DNA of 64,000 nt from Lineus longissimus (GCF_910592395.1 NC_088310.1:16809501-16873500), one strand, 5' to 3'; positions 21,385 through 34,501 are shown, numbered from the stretch's first letter. The notes: generated by a model not told the origin, from the sequence alone. Numbers and translations: made by a program.

Positions 21385-23364
21385 TATTTAAATGATTTAT
21401 AGTGCCAGAATCCACTCAGAGTGATCGGTGGCACTTCACAATAAAGGCATTCATCTACCATGTTGTCTACCTGTTCTTTCATCGTCCAAACCATTCCATA
21501 ATTGGCAAGGTCATTAGTCAGTTTGATGCATCATCCTGTGCTTTCATATCGCCAGTATCCTTCTTCTCTTTCCTCTTCATCAAGATTCTAATCTTTTCCC
21601 TCCGAATTTGCTCTTTCTTCTCCTTATATTTCCACCGAATGTCAGGAAGCTGCTTCCTTGCCACATCTCACATTTGTGGCGTTTCACCATCAGTTTTACT
21701 ACCAAGCCATTCTGATGTTTTATTGGCGATCAGTGGGGCCCAGCAATTTGATTCCAATGCCATGGATGGCAAAAGTTTGCAAAACTGCTACCAAACCTTG
21801 TGGAGAGTGACAGCCTGTCTATATTTAAACCTTTTTCTTTCATAATATCAAGGTGACATTAGTGACTGTCAAAGATTCACCCAGATTTTATATGGGTATA
21901 TCTGCAAGTCATGATTACATAATATGATATGATATGAAATTAACTTTTATATAGCGCCTTTCCCACTGCATACAATGTTCAAAAGCGCTCATCACACTCC
22001 AAAATGTTCTTGGAATAGGACAGTTTTCAAGTTCTTTTTGAAAGTGTTCGAGTCAATTTCTTTCCTCAAGTCATGAGCTAGCGCGTTCCACATTCGAGGG
22101 GCATGCACTGAGAATGCCCTTGCCCCAAATGTTACTAGCCTGAATGGACGCTCAATGAGAAGATGCTGTGTCTCAGAACGGAGTGATCGGGTGGTAGTGT
22201 ACGGGCAAATCAGTTCGTTGATGTAGAGAGGCGCCAGGCCGTTCACAGCCTTGAATGTGAACACCATCAATTTAAACTCAATCCGTTTCCGAACTGGCAA
22301 CCAGTGTAGTTGCATCAGGATCGGGGTAATATGTTCCCATGGTTTGGTCCTGGTGACCAAACGCGCAGCACGGTTCTGAATAAGTTGCAATCTATCCAGT
22401 GACGATTCAGCGATTCCCGCAAGGGAACTATTGCAATAGTCGAGTCTGGTTAGAACCAGAGCTTGGGTGAGAAGTTTAGTTGCATCCTTTGTGAGCAGCT
22501 TTCTCACGATCCCAATGTTACGGAGGTGGAAGGAGGCAGAACTAACAACACTCCTCACATGAGCATCCATAGACAATGCAGAGTCGAATAGAACACCAAG
22601 GTTTCTTATTGGCACTTTTGACAGTATAATGACGTTGCCAGCGACATTTATGGACTGTAAGTCCAATTTCTGAAGCGCCTGACGCGTACCAAACAATAAT
22701 GCTTCTGTTTTGTCAGCGTTTCCCTTGAGCAAATTGTCGTGGAACCACTCATGGATTGCAGTCAACCTTTCCTCTAGCACACAGCACTGACTTCGGATAT
22801 TAGCACTTATAAGCACATGGAGAGCCATATAGACTTGCTTATCATCTGCAAAACCATGCCGTTCGGCAGGGCTCCCCTTTAGTAGTTCTCCAAGTGGGAG
22901 AATGTAAATTAGGAACAGTAACGGCCCGAGAACAGACCCCTGCGGAACACCGTAACGAAGCACCTTTGCCGCTGATCTGCTGCCATTAATCACAACATGT
23001 TGGACCCGTCCCGAAAGATACGATCGAAACCATTCCAATGCTGTTCCTCGAATTCCAAGGAGATCATGCATTCTGGCCAGTAATATTTCATGGTCGACTG
23101 AAATAATACATGTACAGTTGTCGTAAAAATTGGCAGAACAAATACCAGATACCTTGATCTTGTACCCATACTCACAATCCATGGCTTCGTAACCGTTTCC
23201 CGTGCGGTGGGGCTGGTAATGGTATGGGGAGCATCGGACTGCACATTCTCCAAATTTGTATTTAGTTCCCGAACTGCTATTAAGTTATTTTCCAACTCTT
23301 TTACAGTCAACGGTTTGGCATTCCTCGTCTTGTGAAACAGCTTTGCATCACCCTTACATTTGAT
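21385..23364 (-). repeat. tandem-array unit 4, interrupted by a LINE
   Basis: Similarity to units 2 and 3 covers 21385-21924 and 23103-23364, with a LINE between. It ends abruptly at 'cttacatttgat', where the array similarity stops. Confidence 0.8.
21925..23102 (-). mobile_element. 5'-truncated CR1/L2-like LINE
   Basis: On the minus strand about 365 codons of an ORF2 C-terminus are open to a stop at 21992. The RT part contains GVPQGSVLGPLLFLIY and the catalytic box FADDKQVY. The C-terminal domain contains LTRLDYCNSSLAG and LHWLPVRKRIEFK, typical of jockey-superfamily (CR1/L2/Rex) elements. The 3' end is a short CATAT tail and the flanks show a duplication ataata. The frame upstream of about 23102 belongs to the array unit, not the LINE. 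Endonuclease and ORF1 are missing. Confidence 0.9.
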
Positions 23365-25219
23365 TTTTAGGAAATGTTGCATTATATTTTCAAATTTCTT
23401 GATACACATTAAGTCTTGCATTTATTCTGCTTTGGCTCGCCAGAAATGGCCCCAAAATGCAAAAATCAATGTTCAAAAACAAGACCTTGTATTCGATAGT
23501 GCTGATTTCGCCCAAGTCAGTACTCAGTTGATTAACATTTGGAAGCGTTCTTGTTTCATTCTTGGGTGAATATAATGCTTGGTTTGAGGTCTTGAAGCAG
23601 GAAAGACTTCCTGATTACTCTTCTTTCCATTTCATGTGAAAACACCTCTTATAATTGCCTCTAAACAACACTTCTATACTCACTGCAATATATATATAAC
23701 ACAGATGATGTCCCAAATACACATGACATACTACATACATACTACTAATGGATTTAAATATAAGCGTCAAGAAACCCTGTGATTTGAATAACTTGGTATT
23801 TCTCTCACTGATGGGAACATTCTGAACGCCCATGGGTTCACCAGAGAGGATCAAGGGAAATTCCCCCAGCCACACTAATTCAAACTTTATTCTTTGTGAA
23901 ATCGTTATTACATGTCGTGTTTCATTCACATCAAACCACTGTATGTTTTCATTTATGATAAGGACAAAAAATCATTAATACGGGTCTGTATTGTCTCGTT
24001 TAGACAATCTCAGCCACGGCCTGGGCGGAATGGAAATGAACCGAAAGGATTATGACCAACGACAACCTTCCAAGCAGAACCTTGTATTGTCTTGTATTGT
24101 AACCACTGTCTTATTGGTAAAACTTCAATGATACAAACAGGAACTTGTCTAACTATTTGGTACATAAATGACATAAAAGATTGCATAAACATATTTTCAA
24201 AGGTATAAAACAACAAGGCAAACCATCAAATTAACTCCAACTCACAATCTTGAAGACAAGTTACAAATTTTAAGTTCAAATTCAAAATTTTTTTATTGTA
24301 ACCATATAAAATGTTTTACATAGGTTGAAGAAAAACAATAAACAGCTGCAGCGTGCAGATAGAATTGAGAGATAAAAGAAGAGGGGATTTGGTGAGAAAG
24401 GAATGTACCTTGCTCACCAAGATAAAGGAACATACATACTTGATACGCAGAAAAAGTGCATTACAATACAATCATTTGATTAATATAATGTGAATGCATT
24501 ACAAATCCATAAATATTTACATAGATGTAAACGAGTCTTTGCTGGAGGTGAGGTCCAATGATAAATTAAATAAATGTAGAGAGAATTATGAATAGACTTA
24601 AGATATTGTTTTCCTTAGGTCGAAGGCCGATTTGCAGAATGTGGCTACATCATGCATGATAGCTCCTTCTGAGTTAACTAAATAGAAATAAAGGTCATTA
24701 TGACCAAGAGCGGCTGCCCTTGGTGAAGACGACTAGACGGTGCTGCCATCTACAAGATGCAGTGCAAAACACTACAGCCTTTCCAATAGCCGGACGCACG
24801 TGGTTTACCGATCTATTATCGGACAGCCTAAACTGGCAGCATTGTACTCAGTAGTAAACCCCAGGAATAGCCAATAAATGGCATCAACAGTTCAGTAATA
24901 TACTAATGATCATCGATATCCCTCCTGTCACGCCCAAACCCACGACAAATATGAAGTTATACAACACTGTAGGTCACATGACCACACCCAACTGGGACGA
25001 CCATGTCCCAAAAGCAGCATCCCCAGATTACACGGCATTGCTGTCATTCAACACGCAAAATATCATAAACGCATAGGCCTTTCCTATACATAAGTAAATA
25101 TAAATGAGCTTACATCACTTTAGCTCCTTCTCTATCCATTCTGGCTCAAACATCCTGCCTATCAGGAGCATTTAAATGAACTTTTAAATATATCAGTGTA
25201 ATCTTTGTTGCGTGAAGAC
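23365..25219. other. gene-poor region
   Basis: No coding region is supported. An AT-rich stretch near 24280-24340 (aattcaaaatttttttattg) resembles the 3' end of a LINE or SINE, but no family is identified. Confidence 0.3.
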
Positions 25220-25408
25220 TTATTCTTCTACGAAATGGTGAATGTTGCTGCAAACCCGGGCCGATTCCACGAGGGCCGCAACCTGATTTTGACAAGGAAA
25301 AACAGACACGACAGGGTCAACAGGAAACATTAGAGGGTCTTCTACATTAAAGCTCATGCCTACCTGAGTACACTTCAGGAACGTGTTCACCAGGATCAAC
25401 TTTTCTTT
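25220..25408 (-). CDS. possible last two exons of an unknown gene
   Basis: Two minus-strand segments keep phase 0 across a short intron. The upstream one ends at donor ACTCAG|GTAGGC (25364). The downstream one starts at acceptor AAAATCAG|GTTGCG (25282) and reads VAALVESARVCSNIHHFVEE to a stop at 25220. The acceptor has a good pyrimidine tract. The combined stretch is short, I do not recognise the protein, and no further upstream exons were found. Confidence 0.25.
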   Translation of the reverse strand, partial: KEKLILVNTFLKCTQVGMSFNVEDPLMFPVDPVVSVFPCQNQVAALVESARVCSNIHHFVEE

Positions 25409-25680
25409 TTGAAAGAACATATTGACACATATCAGTCTCCTTCTACCACCTCCGTCAGAATTTTTATCAGTGTGGCCTTCGCGTCAGTTTGACTGCCATG
25501 TGAAATGCAATTGGTGTCAAGTTAACAACACCAGTTGCCCGCTCTTTCACATGGCTTCTGTCTCTTCAGTTTGCATTCCTCTGCCATTCACCATCTCCAG
25601 CCAATGACTGAATGAATCTTCTCCCTACACAGCCAGCCCCAACACAATTCACTTTCTCTCCGCTGGAGAATCTTCTTTTT
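25409..25680. other. no gene seen
   Basis: Plain sequence between the putative exons and the older CGT-family element. Confidence 0.3.
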
Positions 25681-26350
25681 TAGCTCACCTGTCAGGTGAG
25701 CTAATACGATACCGCGGCGTCTGGCGTCCGTCGTCGTCGTCGTCGTCTGTCGTTAACTTTTGACAAAATCGTGGCACGTTTCTTAACCGCTTGACCCAGA
25801 AAGTTCATACTTGGTGTGTGGGTACCCCTAGGCAAGACCTTCCTTCAGAATGAAAATCAGCGCAATTTGACTGCTGGTCTGCCATATAGGGGGTGCTCTT
25901 TGAAAACCTATTTTTGTCATTTTGAAGCTTATGGTTAAAGCTAGAGTGATGAAAATTTTATGGTGGGTGTATCTAATAAAGGTACATCACATATTACATG
26001 GGTTTTTGATTTGACCTTCATTTCAAGGTCACAGAGGTCGAATTCTAAAATTTCTTTGATCATGGCACGTTTTTTTGCTATTGGTCATAGACTCTCTAAA
26101 TTTGATATGTAGACACCTATTGGGCATCTCTACATGTTGACGCAGATTTAGGGCAGTGTGACCTACTATTCAGGTATAAGTAGGTCAAGGTTAAAAAAGC
26201 CCATTTTCTTTATTCCAGCAGATTGAAGTTTGAAATGAAGTTTTAGAGGTTGGCCTGATATAGAGGTTTCGATATTAAATAGATTAATTTCATTTCATAT
26301 CACTAGGTGGCGGTATTGTGCAAAAATGTCAGTTGGCACATTGCCAGCAG
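25681..26350 (+). repeat. older hairpin/CGT element, left part
   Basis: It starts with hairpin AGCTCACCT-GTC-AGGTGAGCT and a short CGT tract. Diverged monomers follow (aaggtcacagaggtcgaatt; ggcacgttt). A matching right end (aggtgagcacagtggccctg) lies at about 31619, so later insertions may separate the two ends. Confidence 0.7.
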
Positions 26351-28429
26351 TTTTGAATTTCGCGGTTCAAGGCAATCCGTCGGGGTATCCCAGATGCGCA
26401 GTGTTGTACTGCGCCACTAGATCTGCATACTACAAGTATGGAAGACAGCCATTTTATGAATTTGAAGCGAGACGAAGAAGGAATTAAATCACCTTGAATC
26501 AATGCTAAAACTTAATCATCCGCTCTTCGGATGAGGTCGTATGTGTTGATTACATTCTTGTGATTGGTTTGAGATTATTAGTTTGTCCTCATTGCCGGTT
26601 GTTTTAGAAAATTTTGACTGTGATTGGAAGGTAAAATGAGAAACTTGTCACACTGTTCTTCGGCTTGGAATGGGGATAGTCAATGCAGAGTCAGTTGGTA
26701 CAAGCTGCCTTGCGAATCGGGGTGGCGTAATAATACTGTGAAAGAACAATAAAATGATGAATTGTAGCAGTGTGTGTCAGAAAGTATGTGATTTCCATTG
26801 CATTTGACGATCCCAAAGTTTTGAGAGTATGGCAAAATGGCGGCTGGCGTCATTGGAGATTAGTGTCAAGCCGGAACCTTTCGTTACAATGTGGGCTTTT
26901 AAACACATGACAGCCAGACCCCGTTAGCGAAATATGAGCAAAATAGGAGGAATGCCTCTCAGCTGGATGTTTATAATAGATCAGATAAGCTGATTGATTG
27001 CACTCCAAGACCTTCCTCCTTGACATCTGCTATTGCACTACAGACACCACCTGCTGTGTTAGGTTTACCTGTCTTACTGGGTTCATTACACTTGGTGCAA
27101 TATGGGTATGTGGATTAGTGGATTAGATCGAATGCACTCAATGTGTTGCTGAATTCCTGCCATGAATTGTTATATAATGTTATATAATGATGAGTCATGG
27201 ATTGGTCAAGGAACAGTTGCTGTATATCTTCAATGATTTTGATGCGGAGAAGCAGTGTATGCTTCTGCATTGGTTTCTATCTGATGTCCATGAAATTTCG
27301 TTCAAATATTGGAAGCTGAGGCAGAGATGATGAAACAAGTATTCATCATCATATTCATGAAGGAGTCTGTCATGAAAGAACTGAAAACCTGATAGTGATA
27401 GTGACTTCAAGATGACCGAGGATGACCATCATAAGGCCAGAGTTCTCACTCCCGTCTACCCCTGCCCCTGGCCTTCTACCCACTTTCTGTGTGTTAACAG
27501 AACAGGTAAAGATGAAACAGCATGCTTCATGCTAAACTGGACATCACATGATAGGCAGTCTATCCACACCTGATGCATTGCAATTTTTTTAGCTTAAGTT
27601 GAAATTGGACGGATAGCTCTGACCTGGCTACAAGGAGTCTGTGTCAGTAAGTAAGGCCACGCAATAGCATACATTATATAGGCCGTAGGGATGTGTACTA
27701 TTTTCAAGTTAGGTCGAGATAGAGGCAAGGCTGTAATATTGGCTCTTTTATAGACTAGACCACTCTATCACAGGATAAATGTACTGGGATATTTGAATAT
27801 TGTATGGCAAACGCTTCGTCACAGTGTGCTTGAAACTGAAATTGAACAGGAATATAGCATGGAATCTGTCATGGGTTTGTGGAGCCGGATATAATGGTGA
27901 CGCAAAGGCATGAACTGTTATAGACACCCTTGGGATTTCCCTAAAATTTCTGACGGGAACTGACGTTCCAAAAGTTGAATGTCCAGGGAACAAATGATTA
28001 TTATACATGTATATATCTTTATCTCTAACCCCCCTGAAAGCCATAAACTTCCAGGGGTACTGTTTCCGTAGCCTCCGCCCATACGCAAGTGTCCGGAACC
28101 TGAGCAATGTCAAAACATTAAAGCTAAGTGTAGACGCCCCCTCACATACACACATATAGAAGAAGAAAATGCTGTGACTAAGTTAATTTTTGTTTTTAAA
28201 GTAGCCCGCAAAAACCAAAAATTTAAATCTCGTTTATTATCGCTGCTACTAGATATTCCCTTTAACAACACTACATTTTACGCAGCAGCATGGCTTGACA
28301 TTAAGGAGAATGGTCCTGAGGGGTTAAAAGTCGTTTCAAAAGTTCAGCCAACATAACCACAAAGCAAACACATAAAAGTTACACCGTTGACCATTACTAA
28401 ACTCAACATCTTGTCAGCTTATATATAGG
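26351..28429. other. no supported gene
   Basis: Short open frames on the minus strand (27195-27410, 27748-28155) lack recognisable domains or splice support. No repeat structure was noticed. Confidence 0.3.
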
Positions 28430-28990
28430 TAACACGTGCTGCTTGCAGTCAGCCAGATATGCCAGAGGCGATTAGACTATCTGTGATTACACCTGATTAC
28501 CCCAATACCAACATCATCGGGCAACTCAGAGAGAGTGAACCTCAAGGCATCAATGCATTTGCCTTTGCAACCTGGGGCTCGCTTTTTGACCTCTCCTAAC
28601 GGCTGTAATGACATGTTTAAACCAGTCTCATTAAAAAAACTATGAAAAAAAAAGAAATGTTTTTTTCACATAGGCCTACTATAAACAAACAGTCCGAAAA
28701 AGCAGTTATGCATCCTGCACCAATGCAGACACACAGGGGGTTAAACTAGAATTAACACCATATTTTGATCAACTACAATATTGCAATAGTAACGATAACA
28801 AATTCCGTAACACCTGCTGTGGTAGGTCAGCCAGACATGCCATAGGAGATTAGGCTAGATTGCGCCAATCTCTGATCATGCCTGATTACCCTAATAACAA
28901 CATCATCGGGCAATTCAAAGAGAAACTCCAACCTCACGGCCTCAATGCATTTGCCTTTGCAACCTGAGGTTCGCTTTTTAACCTTCGCTA
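28430..28990 (-). repeat. two diverged copies of a 180-bp coding-like segment
   Basis: Segments at about 28430-28600 and 28805-29005 align with substitutions and indels. On the minus strand both keep a similar frame: one reads VKKRTSGCKGKCIEAVRLEF, the other VKKRAPGCKGKCIDALRF, each followed by ELPDDV. They may be duplicated exons or copies of an element fragment. Confidence 0.45.
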
Positions 28991-29363
28991 ACGGGATCTG
29001 GCTGTAATGCAAGTTAATGGTTTATAATCACCCAGACGCTACTCATTAGGTAAACCTCTACTAAAAACACTTGCTTTAATTTTTGTAAACATGTCACGAG
29101 TGCTTAAAAAGAACCATTTTTGTGATTGTTTTTCGTCGCTGTAGAAATGTACAGAGTCAGAGTCAGTCAGTGGATGTCAACACAACAACGGTGTTAGTAT
29201 ACACATGAATCCATGATACACGGAGACACGAATGTAAACATTTGCCGTTACCGATCACTGCCCCAAGAAAGGTCATCTGAGCTGGTTGACTAAAGTAGAT
29301 GATGATAATGATGAAAGTGTAGCGCAGCTGTCATCAGTGCTTTTATAGTTAGGCCTAGGCTAT
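28991..29363. other. no gene seen
   Basis: Nothing recognised. Confidence 0.3.
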
Positions 29364-29679
29364 GGATTCATAAGTAAATGTCACTGACTGCCCTTTTGGG
29401 TCGCTGTGCAAAAACTATTGGGCCGATTTCTTCAAAGTTTGGTTTTTCTTGAATCTAATTTCGGGACCCAACACAATTTCCAGGTTAGAGATTTGCAAAT
29501 TATAAGAAAAAAATTGTCAACTTTGGAGCCCTTTGGGCGGGTTGGCCATTTTGGGGGAATCTGGAGGCCCCGATTTTTTTGATGGATAGTTCTAAATGAA
29601 ACTTGGCAGCTTTAAAGATACACACGAAAAAAAATTAACCTGAACATTTCAGCAAAATGCATCCAGAAATCCCGCCCCC

Positions 29680-29915
29680 CCCCCCCCACTCCCCTTATTT
29701 AGGGGGTACATAGGCTTGTTCCCAAGTTTTAAAATCACCCCCTAATGGAAGGAAACAGCATTTTTTTTGTACCCCCTATTTGCGGGCTTTTGTGAGAAAA
29801 TTGACCCCCTATTTGAAGGAAGGATTTGATCTTACCCCCCTAATTGAAGGGAGTTTTGGATCCCTACCCCCTAATTGAAGGGAGTCTTGGATCCCTACCC
29901 CCTAAAGGAAGGGTC
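29680..29915. repeat. degenerate 'accccctaattgaaggga' repeat
   Basis: At least five imperfect units of about 25-35 bp, clearest at 29830-29910. Confidence 0.7.
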
Positions 29916-30336
29916 AGCCCATACATGTCATCAGGCCAACTTGTAGATTTCCAATTAATGGATGACATGTTATGAGGTCTGAGGGATTGAAAAACAGAGG
30001 ACTGCTAGTCATGATAACTGAAATGGCAAGAAAGAAGCTGAAACACTGTTATCCAAGGACAATGAACGGTCCCTTTAACACAGTTGAAATACAATATTCA
30101 TGATGAATTTTCCCTTTCACTACCAGAGATCAAAGAAAATGAAAATGTCAGTTCAGGCAAAAAGTAGCCTGCTGGCAAGAAAATGATTAACATAGTTGGC
30201 CAAGCATGCACCTAAAACTCAAGAACGCTTGTAACATTAATTAAACAGCAATATCAGTAGAATCCTTCATCGGTGTTACTGCCCCGGGTTACTGCCTGGC
30301 TATGTTAAGATAATGGGGATTCTATGGATTCAGACC

Positions 30337-30555
30337 TCAGGTCTCATAAAATATGCGTCTCCTCTCCCTTGTTGAGCGACGGTTTCCATCATCCGATGGA
30401 GCTGCGGCTGGTTCAACAAGAACAATTCTCCCATCAGAAGTAGAAGCTTCCTCTGGTACATTCTGGAGAGTGGCGGTCAGAGTTTGTTGGCGAGCTCTTG
30501 TTCTCCTTCTTGGATTTCTTTCCTGCTCTCTCGCCCCATCCAAGAAGGTTTGCAA
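30337..30555 (-). CDS. small Arg-rich open frame
   Basis: A 72-codon minus-strand frame with gene-like composition: an Arg-rich start, LQNVPEEASTSDGRIVLVEP in the middle and RRSTRERRRIFYET at the end. It could be the last exon of a gene captured by the inverted-repeat element, but no splice partner was found. Confidence 0.25.
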   Translation of the reverse strand: MQTFLDGAREQERNPRRRTRARQQTLTATLQNVPEEASTSDGRIVLVEPAAAPSDDGNRRSTRERRRIFYET

Positions 30556-31110
30556 AGAGCGGGAACGGGGTGGCGGGAAGATTCATGACCTCATGCCCCT
30601 GCGCGTTAGATAATTTTAACCGGGGATAAAACGGCCCGTAAAACGGGCTTTTTAAAAATCTTTTCGGGGAAGAAGACCCAGGGAAGGAAAACATGAGAAA
30701 ATATACCCCTATTTTCAGTTTTTGAAGGGAAAATAGCAGTAATAACACCCCTATTTATTGATTTTTCGGGGATTTTTCCCCGAAACAAGAGTGAAAATCC
30801 CGTGAAAATTAACCCCCTTTTCCCGAAAAATCGAGAACGCGCCTGCGGCCCCCTTGACTATGGAAGTGGGGGGGGGGGGGGGGGCCGGGCCAGAAATAAG
30901 CAGTACAGAGGAGAAAATGTCAAAATCAATACACTACGTCAATGTACACCAATACATACAAAAAAAATTATTTCGTAACCATGGTTACTGAAATATGAAA
31001 ATCCTCTTGGGTCCCGAAATTAGATTCAAGAAAAACCAAACTTTGAAGAAATCAGCCCAGTAGTTTTTGCGCAGCAGCCCAAAAGGGCAGTGACATTTAC
31101 TTATGAATCC

Positions 31111-31735
31111 GACTATAGGGCTGTCTTGTAACTATGTTATTGTCTCAAAAATGAATACAAACTGCTACCTAGTTACTCAGTACATCATATTCTATACTGT
31201 GCATTCCTTGCTTCAATTGTTCTTGTATCATATTTTTCAACATTTCTCTCTAATCGCAAGCCGAGGATAAATACTCCTTTCAAGATAGCGTATTCACACG
31301 CAATTCCACAGGTACATCCCATTCATTTGAAATTTCGGCCAATGACAGCAGGTTTTACAAAATGTAAATGCGCTGTTAATTTTCAATAGTCACTGAATAG
31401 CTAAGACACATGTAAACCCGTCTTAATTGGCCAGAAAACATCTCTCAGCTTCTCCCACAAATAACGATTCACTTATTCCAACGTCAGTAACATGTGCACG
31501 CGGAAAACAATACGACTAACTCCACTTTTTCAAGACAAACCACACCATCCCACAACTATTGCTTGATTAACCCCTAACAATGACAAGTTCTTCCTCATAC
31601 TCTCCCTTTCATATCGACAGGTGAGCACAGTGGCCCTGGCCATTTCATTTTTGTTTTATCTGAAGAATGTCGGCAGATTTACTTTTCAATTCCTCATCAC
31701 TCAAATGTATGACTGAAAATTAGGTAAATTAAATT
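31111..31735. other. noncoding, with a repeat-element right end
   Basis: Contains the right terminus of an older CGT-family element at about 31617-31652 (aggtgagcacagtggccctg). No gene. Confidence 0.5.
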
Positions 31736-32638
31736 AAATATCTCTTAGCAGCTTCAGCACTCTCTCCTGGCTCACGACCTTATCCACCATGAATTCATTA
31801 TCCACCCTATCCAGCCCACTCTCTTGAATTGTTCCCATATCCTCCTCGGTGAACACACTGGCAAAAAACTTATTGAAGGTCCCGGCCTTCTCCTTGAGGT
31901 CTGTTATCTTCTGACCCTCCTCATTTATCACTGGAATGGTTTCCCTTGGTTTAGTTTTCTTCCTGGTGTTCTCCCAAAACCTCTTCGGATTTTTCCGGCA
32001 GTCCATAGCTATCCTCCTCTCGTATTCCCACTTCGCCTGCCTCGTCCCTTTTTTGCCACTCTCCTTGCCCTCATGTATATAACGAAGTCGTCTCCCTTTC
32101 TCGTCTCCATGTATCTCTTGTATGCTTGTTTTTTCTTTCTCAGTTTCTTTCGAGCCTTTGCATTCTCCCAAACTGGTTTGAATTCGTCCCACTTGGTACG
32201 TACCTCACCACTAGATCACGAATTGTAGCCTTTATAATACCCCAAGTGTCTTCTACGGATTTCCCCATCACCGATTCAAGGAGCTTCCGCTGCTTCAGGT
32301 CTTCTCTCATTTCCTTGCATTTCCCTACCTCCTCTGGACCTCCCCTGGCGTATCACCATCACCAAGTACTGTCGTGAATGTAAACTGGAGGCAGCAATGG
32401 TCACTTACGACCAACCCTACCAAGTGCACCACATTTTCAATCACATCCTCCCCCCCTTGTTAGAACCAGATCAAGCAAACTGGGATTCTGACCCTGCCTA
32501 AATCTGGTCGGCTTGCCCACATGATGGGTAAACTGGTTATCAAGGAAGAACTCTAGGAAGCGTAATGGCGGACTATTTCTAGCACCGTGGCTGACTAGGT
32601 TAGCCCAATCAACCTGTCTCAAGTTGAAATCCCCCATG
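31736..32638 (-). mobile_element. CR1/jockey-like LINE remnant: endonuclease C-terminus, linker and RT start
   Basis: On the minus strand, MGDFNLRQVDWANL (from 32637) and VSDHCCLQF (near 32370) are the GDFN and SDH motifs of an EEP endonuclease. The linker (QAKWEYERRIAMDCRKNPKR) and the RT-entry segment (FNKFFASVFTEEDMG) follow in 32192-31736. The sequence then stops near 31735, so the RT is missing. The frames are broken between 32437 and 32192. The N-terminal part lies 11 kb away at 43634-44540, because a TIR element split the LINE. Confidence 0.85.
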
Positions 32639-32646
32639 CACTCTAA

Positions 32647-33829
32647 GAACTATTTTATTATTAATAGTAAAAAAGTTACTATTTAATGGATTAATATTGC
32701 ACCCACATAGAAGTAGTAATTTTTACTACTTCAAAGTAGTTAAGATATTTAACCATATAAATGGTAACTTTTTCTACAATTACATAGTAATTATTTTACT
32801 CTTTTGATGGTTATTTGTGAATAGTTAACTATTCCTGGTGGTTTTGGTTGAACCACATAAATGGTTAAATTTTTACTATTTCTGAGAGTAGTGGTCGCCA
32901 TTACTATTCCTTGGTGGTAATTATCTAACATGGGCCGTATTTTGGGGCATTATGATCTTGCTGCATTTTCGTATCCAGCAGTCACAACGATCATGGACTT
33001 GGACCCCAGTCCAGTGTCTTGAGTCACTTCCATCTTGTCTGAACCCAGACGGAGACGCCACAAGACATCCAGCTGAATCTGTAGTCTATCCAGAGCAGGA
33101 AGGAAAAGGAAATTATTTTTTGATTTTAACAATTAAAACTTTATTTAATAACAAACATCAACTACATTGTACTATCACATATTTTTGAATCATAGTGTAT
33201 AACAGGCTCCCCCCCCCCCCCCCCCATATCACTGTAATAAAAGCAATTGATAACAATGTATACATAAGTATAAACAAATTGCGCTCCCTGCTCTCTAGAA
33301 ATTCATTGGCTATATACCTGTCAGTTTCAAGTATTTGCTTCATGGTATAACAATTCAAATAATTTTTAAAAAGATTTATATCACAAAAACCACCTTGTAC
33401 TAAACAACATACATGTACATGTATGCACCAATTTGATGTCAACTTTGAATATACATGAATGAACATCAATAACAATAATAATAATATAATATAAATTTCT
33501 TCATTAATTTTGTCCTTTCCTAGCCTAGAACACCCCCCCCCCCCCAATATAGGTTTTTTTCTCATATATTTTAAGACCTATTGATAAAACCCATGCTTAC
33601 CATTTTTTATAAAGAATCTAGAATTTTTCTTAAGAGATTTGTTTTCTTCTATATTGGACAAAATTGCCTGTGTAGGATGAAGAGTACCATGGCAATATGA
33701 TCACAAAGTTGGGCAACATCACTTGATTACAGATTACACTGAATCACCAAGATTGAGTCTGCAGAGTCAACCAGTATCATTCTCTCCAAACACATGACAA
33801 GAGTTGAATAAAACTTCAAAATTTTAGCC
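32647..33829. other. left subterminal region of the 11-kb element
   Basis: TAGTAA/TTACTA-rich to about 32900. After that come plain sequence and poly-C tracts near 33210 and 33532. No convincing gene. Confidence 0.5.
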
Positions 33830-34190
33830 CCCCCCCCTTGCGGTTCGGCAACAAATATGAAAAGTGGATATGAACACAGTGGAGATTGAGATTTCGGTCA
33901 CATTTGGCATTTCATGGTGATTTGATAATTTTGACAGAAATTAGACATCAGGAATACACTGCTGTCAGTGTTCATGACATATTGGCAAAATACGGTTTTT
34001 AAAGATGGCTGCCCATCGCCCATAAAGTAGGTCAAAGTGCGATGATTTTTGGTATGTCAAATTATGTGGTCATAAGACATCCACACACGAAGTTTCAACT
34101 TTCTAGACTCAAGAGTGAGTTAACGTGCCACCATTGTTGACAGACTGATGGACAAGACGTGCAGACATAAGCTCACCTAGGTGAGCTAAA
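33830..34190 (-). repeat. inverted fragment of a CGT-family element
   Basis: It ends (plus strand) in agctcacctaggtgagct, the family hairpin in reverse orientation. Upstream is 'aacgtgccacc', the reverse of the monomer's 'ggcacgtt'. Only the hairpin-proximal part remains. Confidence 0.65.
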
Positions 34191-34450
34191 AAACAACAGC
34201 ACTGACAAAGGGAATAAAGTACTTCCCAATTGTACCAACACTAAAACATCACTGCCATAAAGCAAACAATGAACATTTTTACATGTATTTACAGGTCCTC
34301 TACCTTTTTAGAATAAACTCAATCTACTTGAAACATCACAGTGAAAAGCGAATTAACTGTTCTTTCCATATATGCCTTGGTAAATATAGGTAAAATGAAT
34401 GTTTTCAAAGTTGGTGTTAGCGTTCATCTTGGGAAGTTTTATAGCTTTTT

Positions 34451-34501
34451 AGCTCACCTCTTAGCAGAGGTGAGCTTATCCCATACCGTGGCGTCCGTCG
34501 T

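Larger units (their letters stand above)
29364..31110. mobile_element. 1.75-kb element with about 105-bp terminal inverted repeats
   Basis: The left arm 29364-29469 (ggattcataagtaaatgtca onward) is the inverted match of 31009-31110. Arms share gaagaaatc, caaactttg and gggtcccgaaatta blocks with about 90% identity. The inside holds homopolymer C and G runs, a 'taccccctaattgaaggga' repeat and a small minus-strand frame at 30337-30555. No transposase is seen, so it is non-autonomous or degenerate. Confidence 0.75.

Noticed and set aside
27748-28155. 135-codon minus-strand open frame as a gene
   Set aside because: No domain, splice support or conservation cue.
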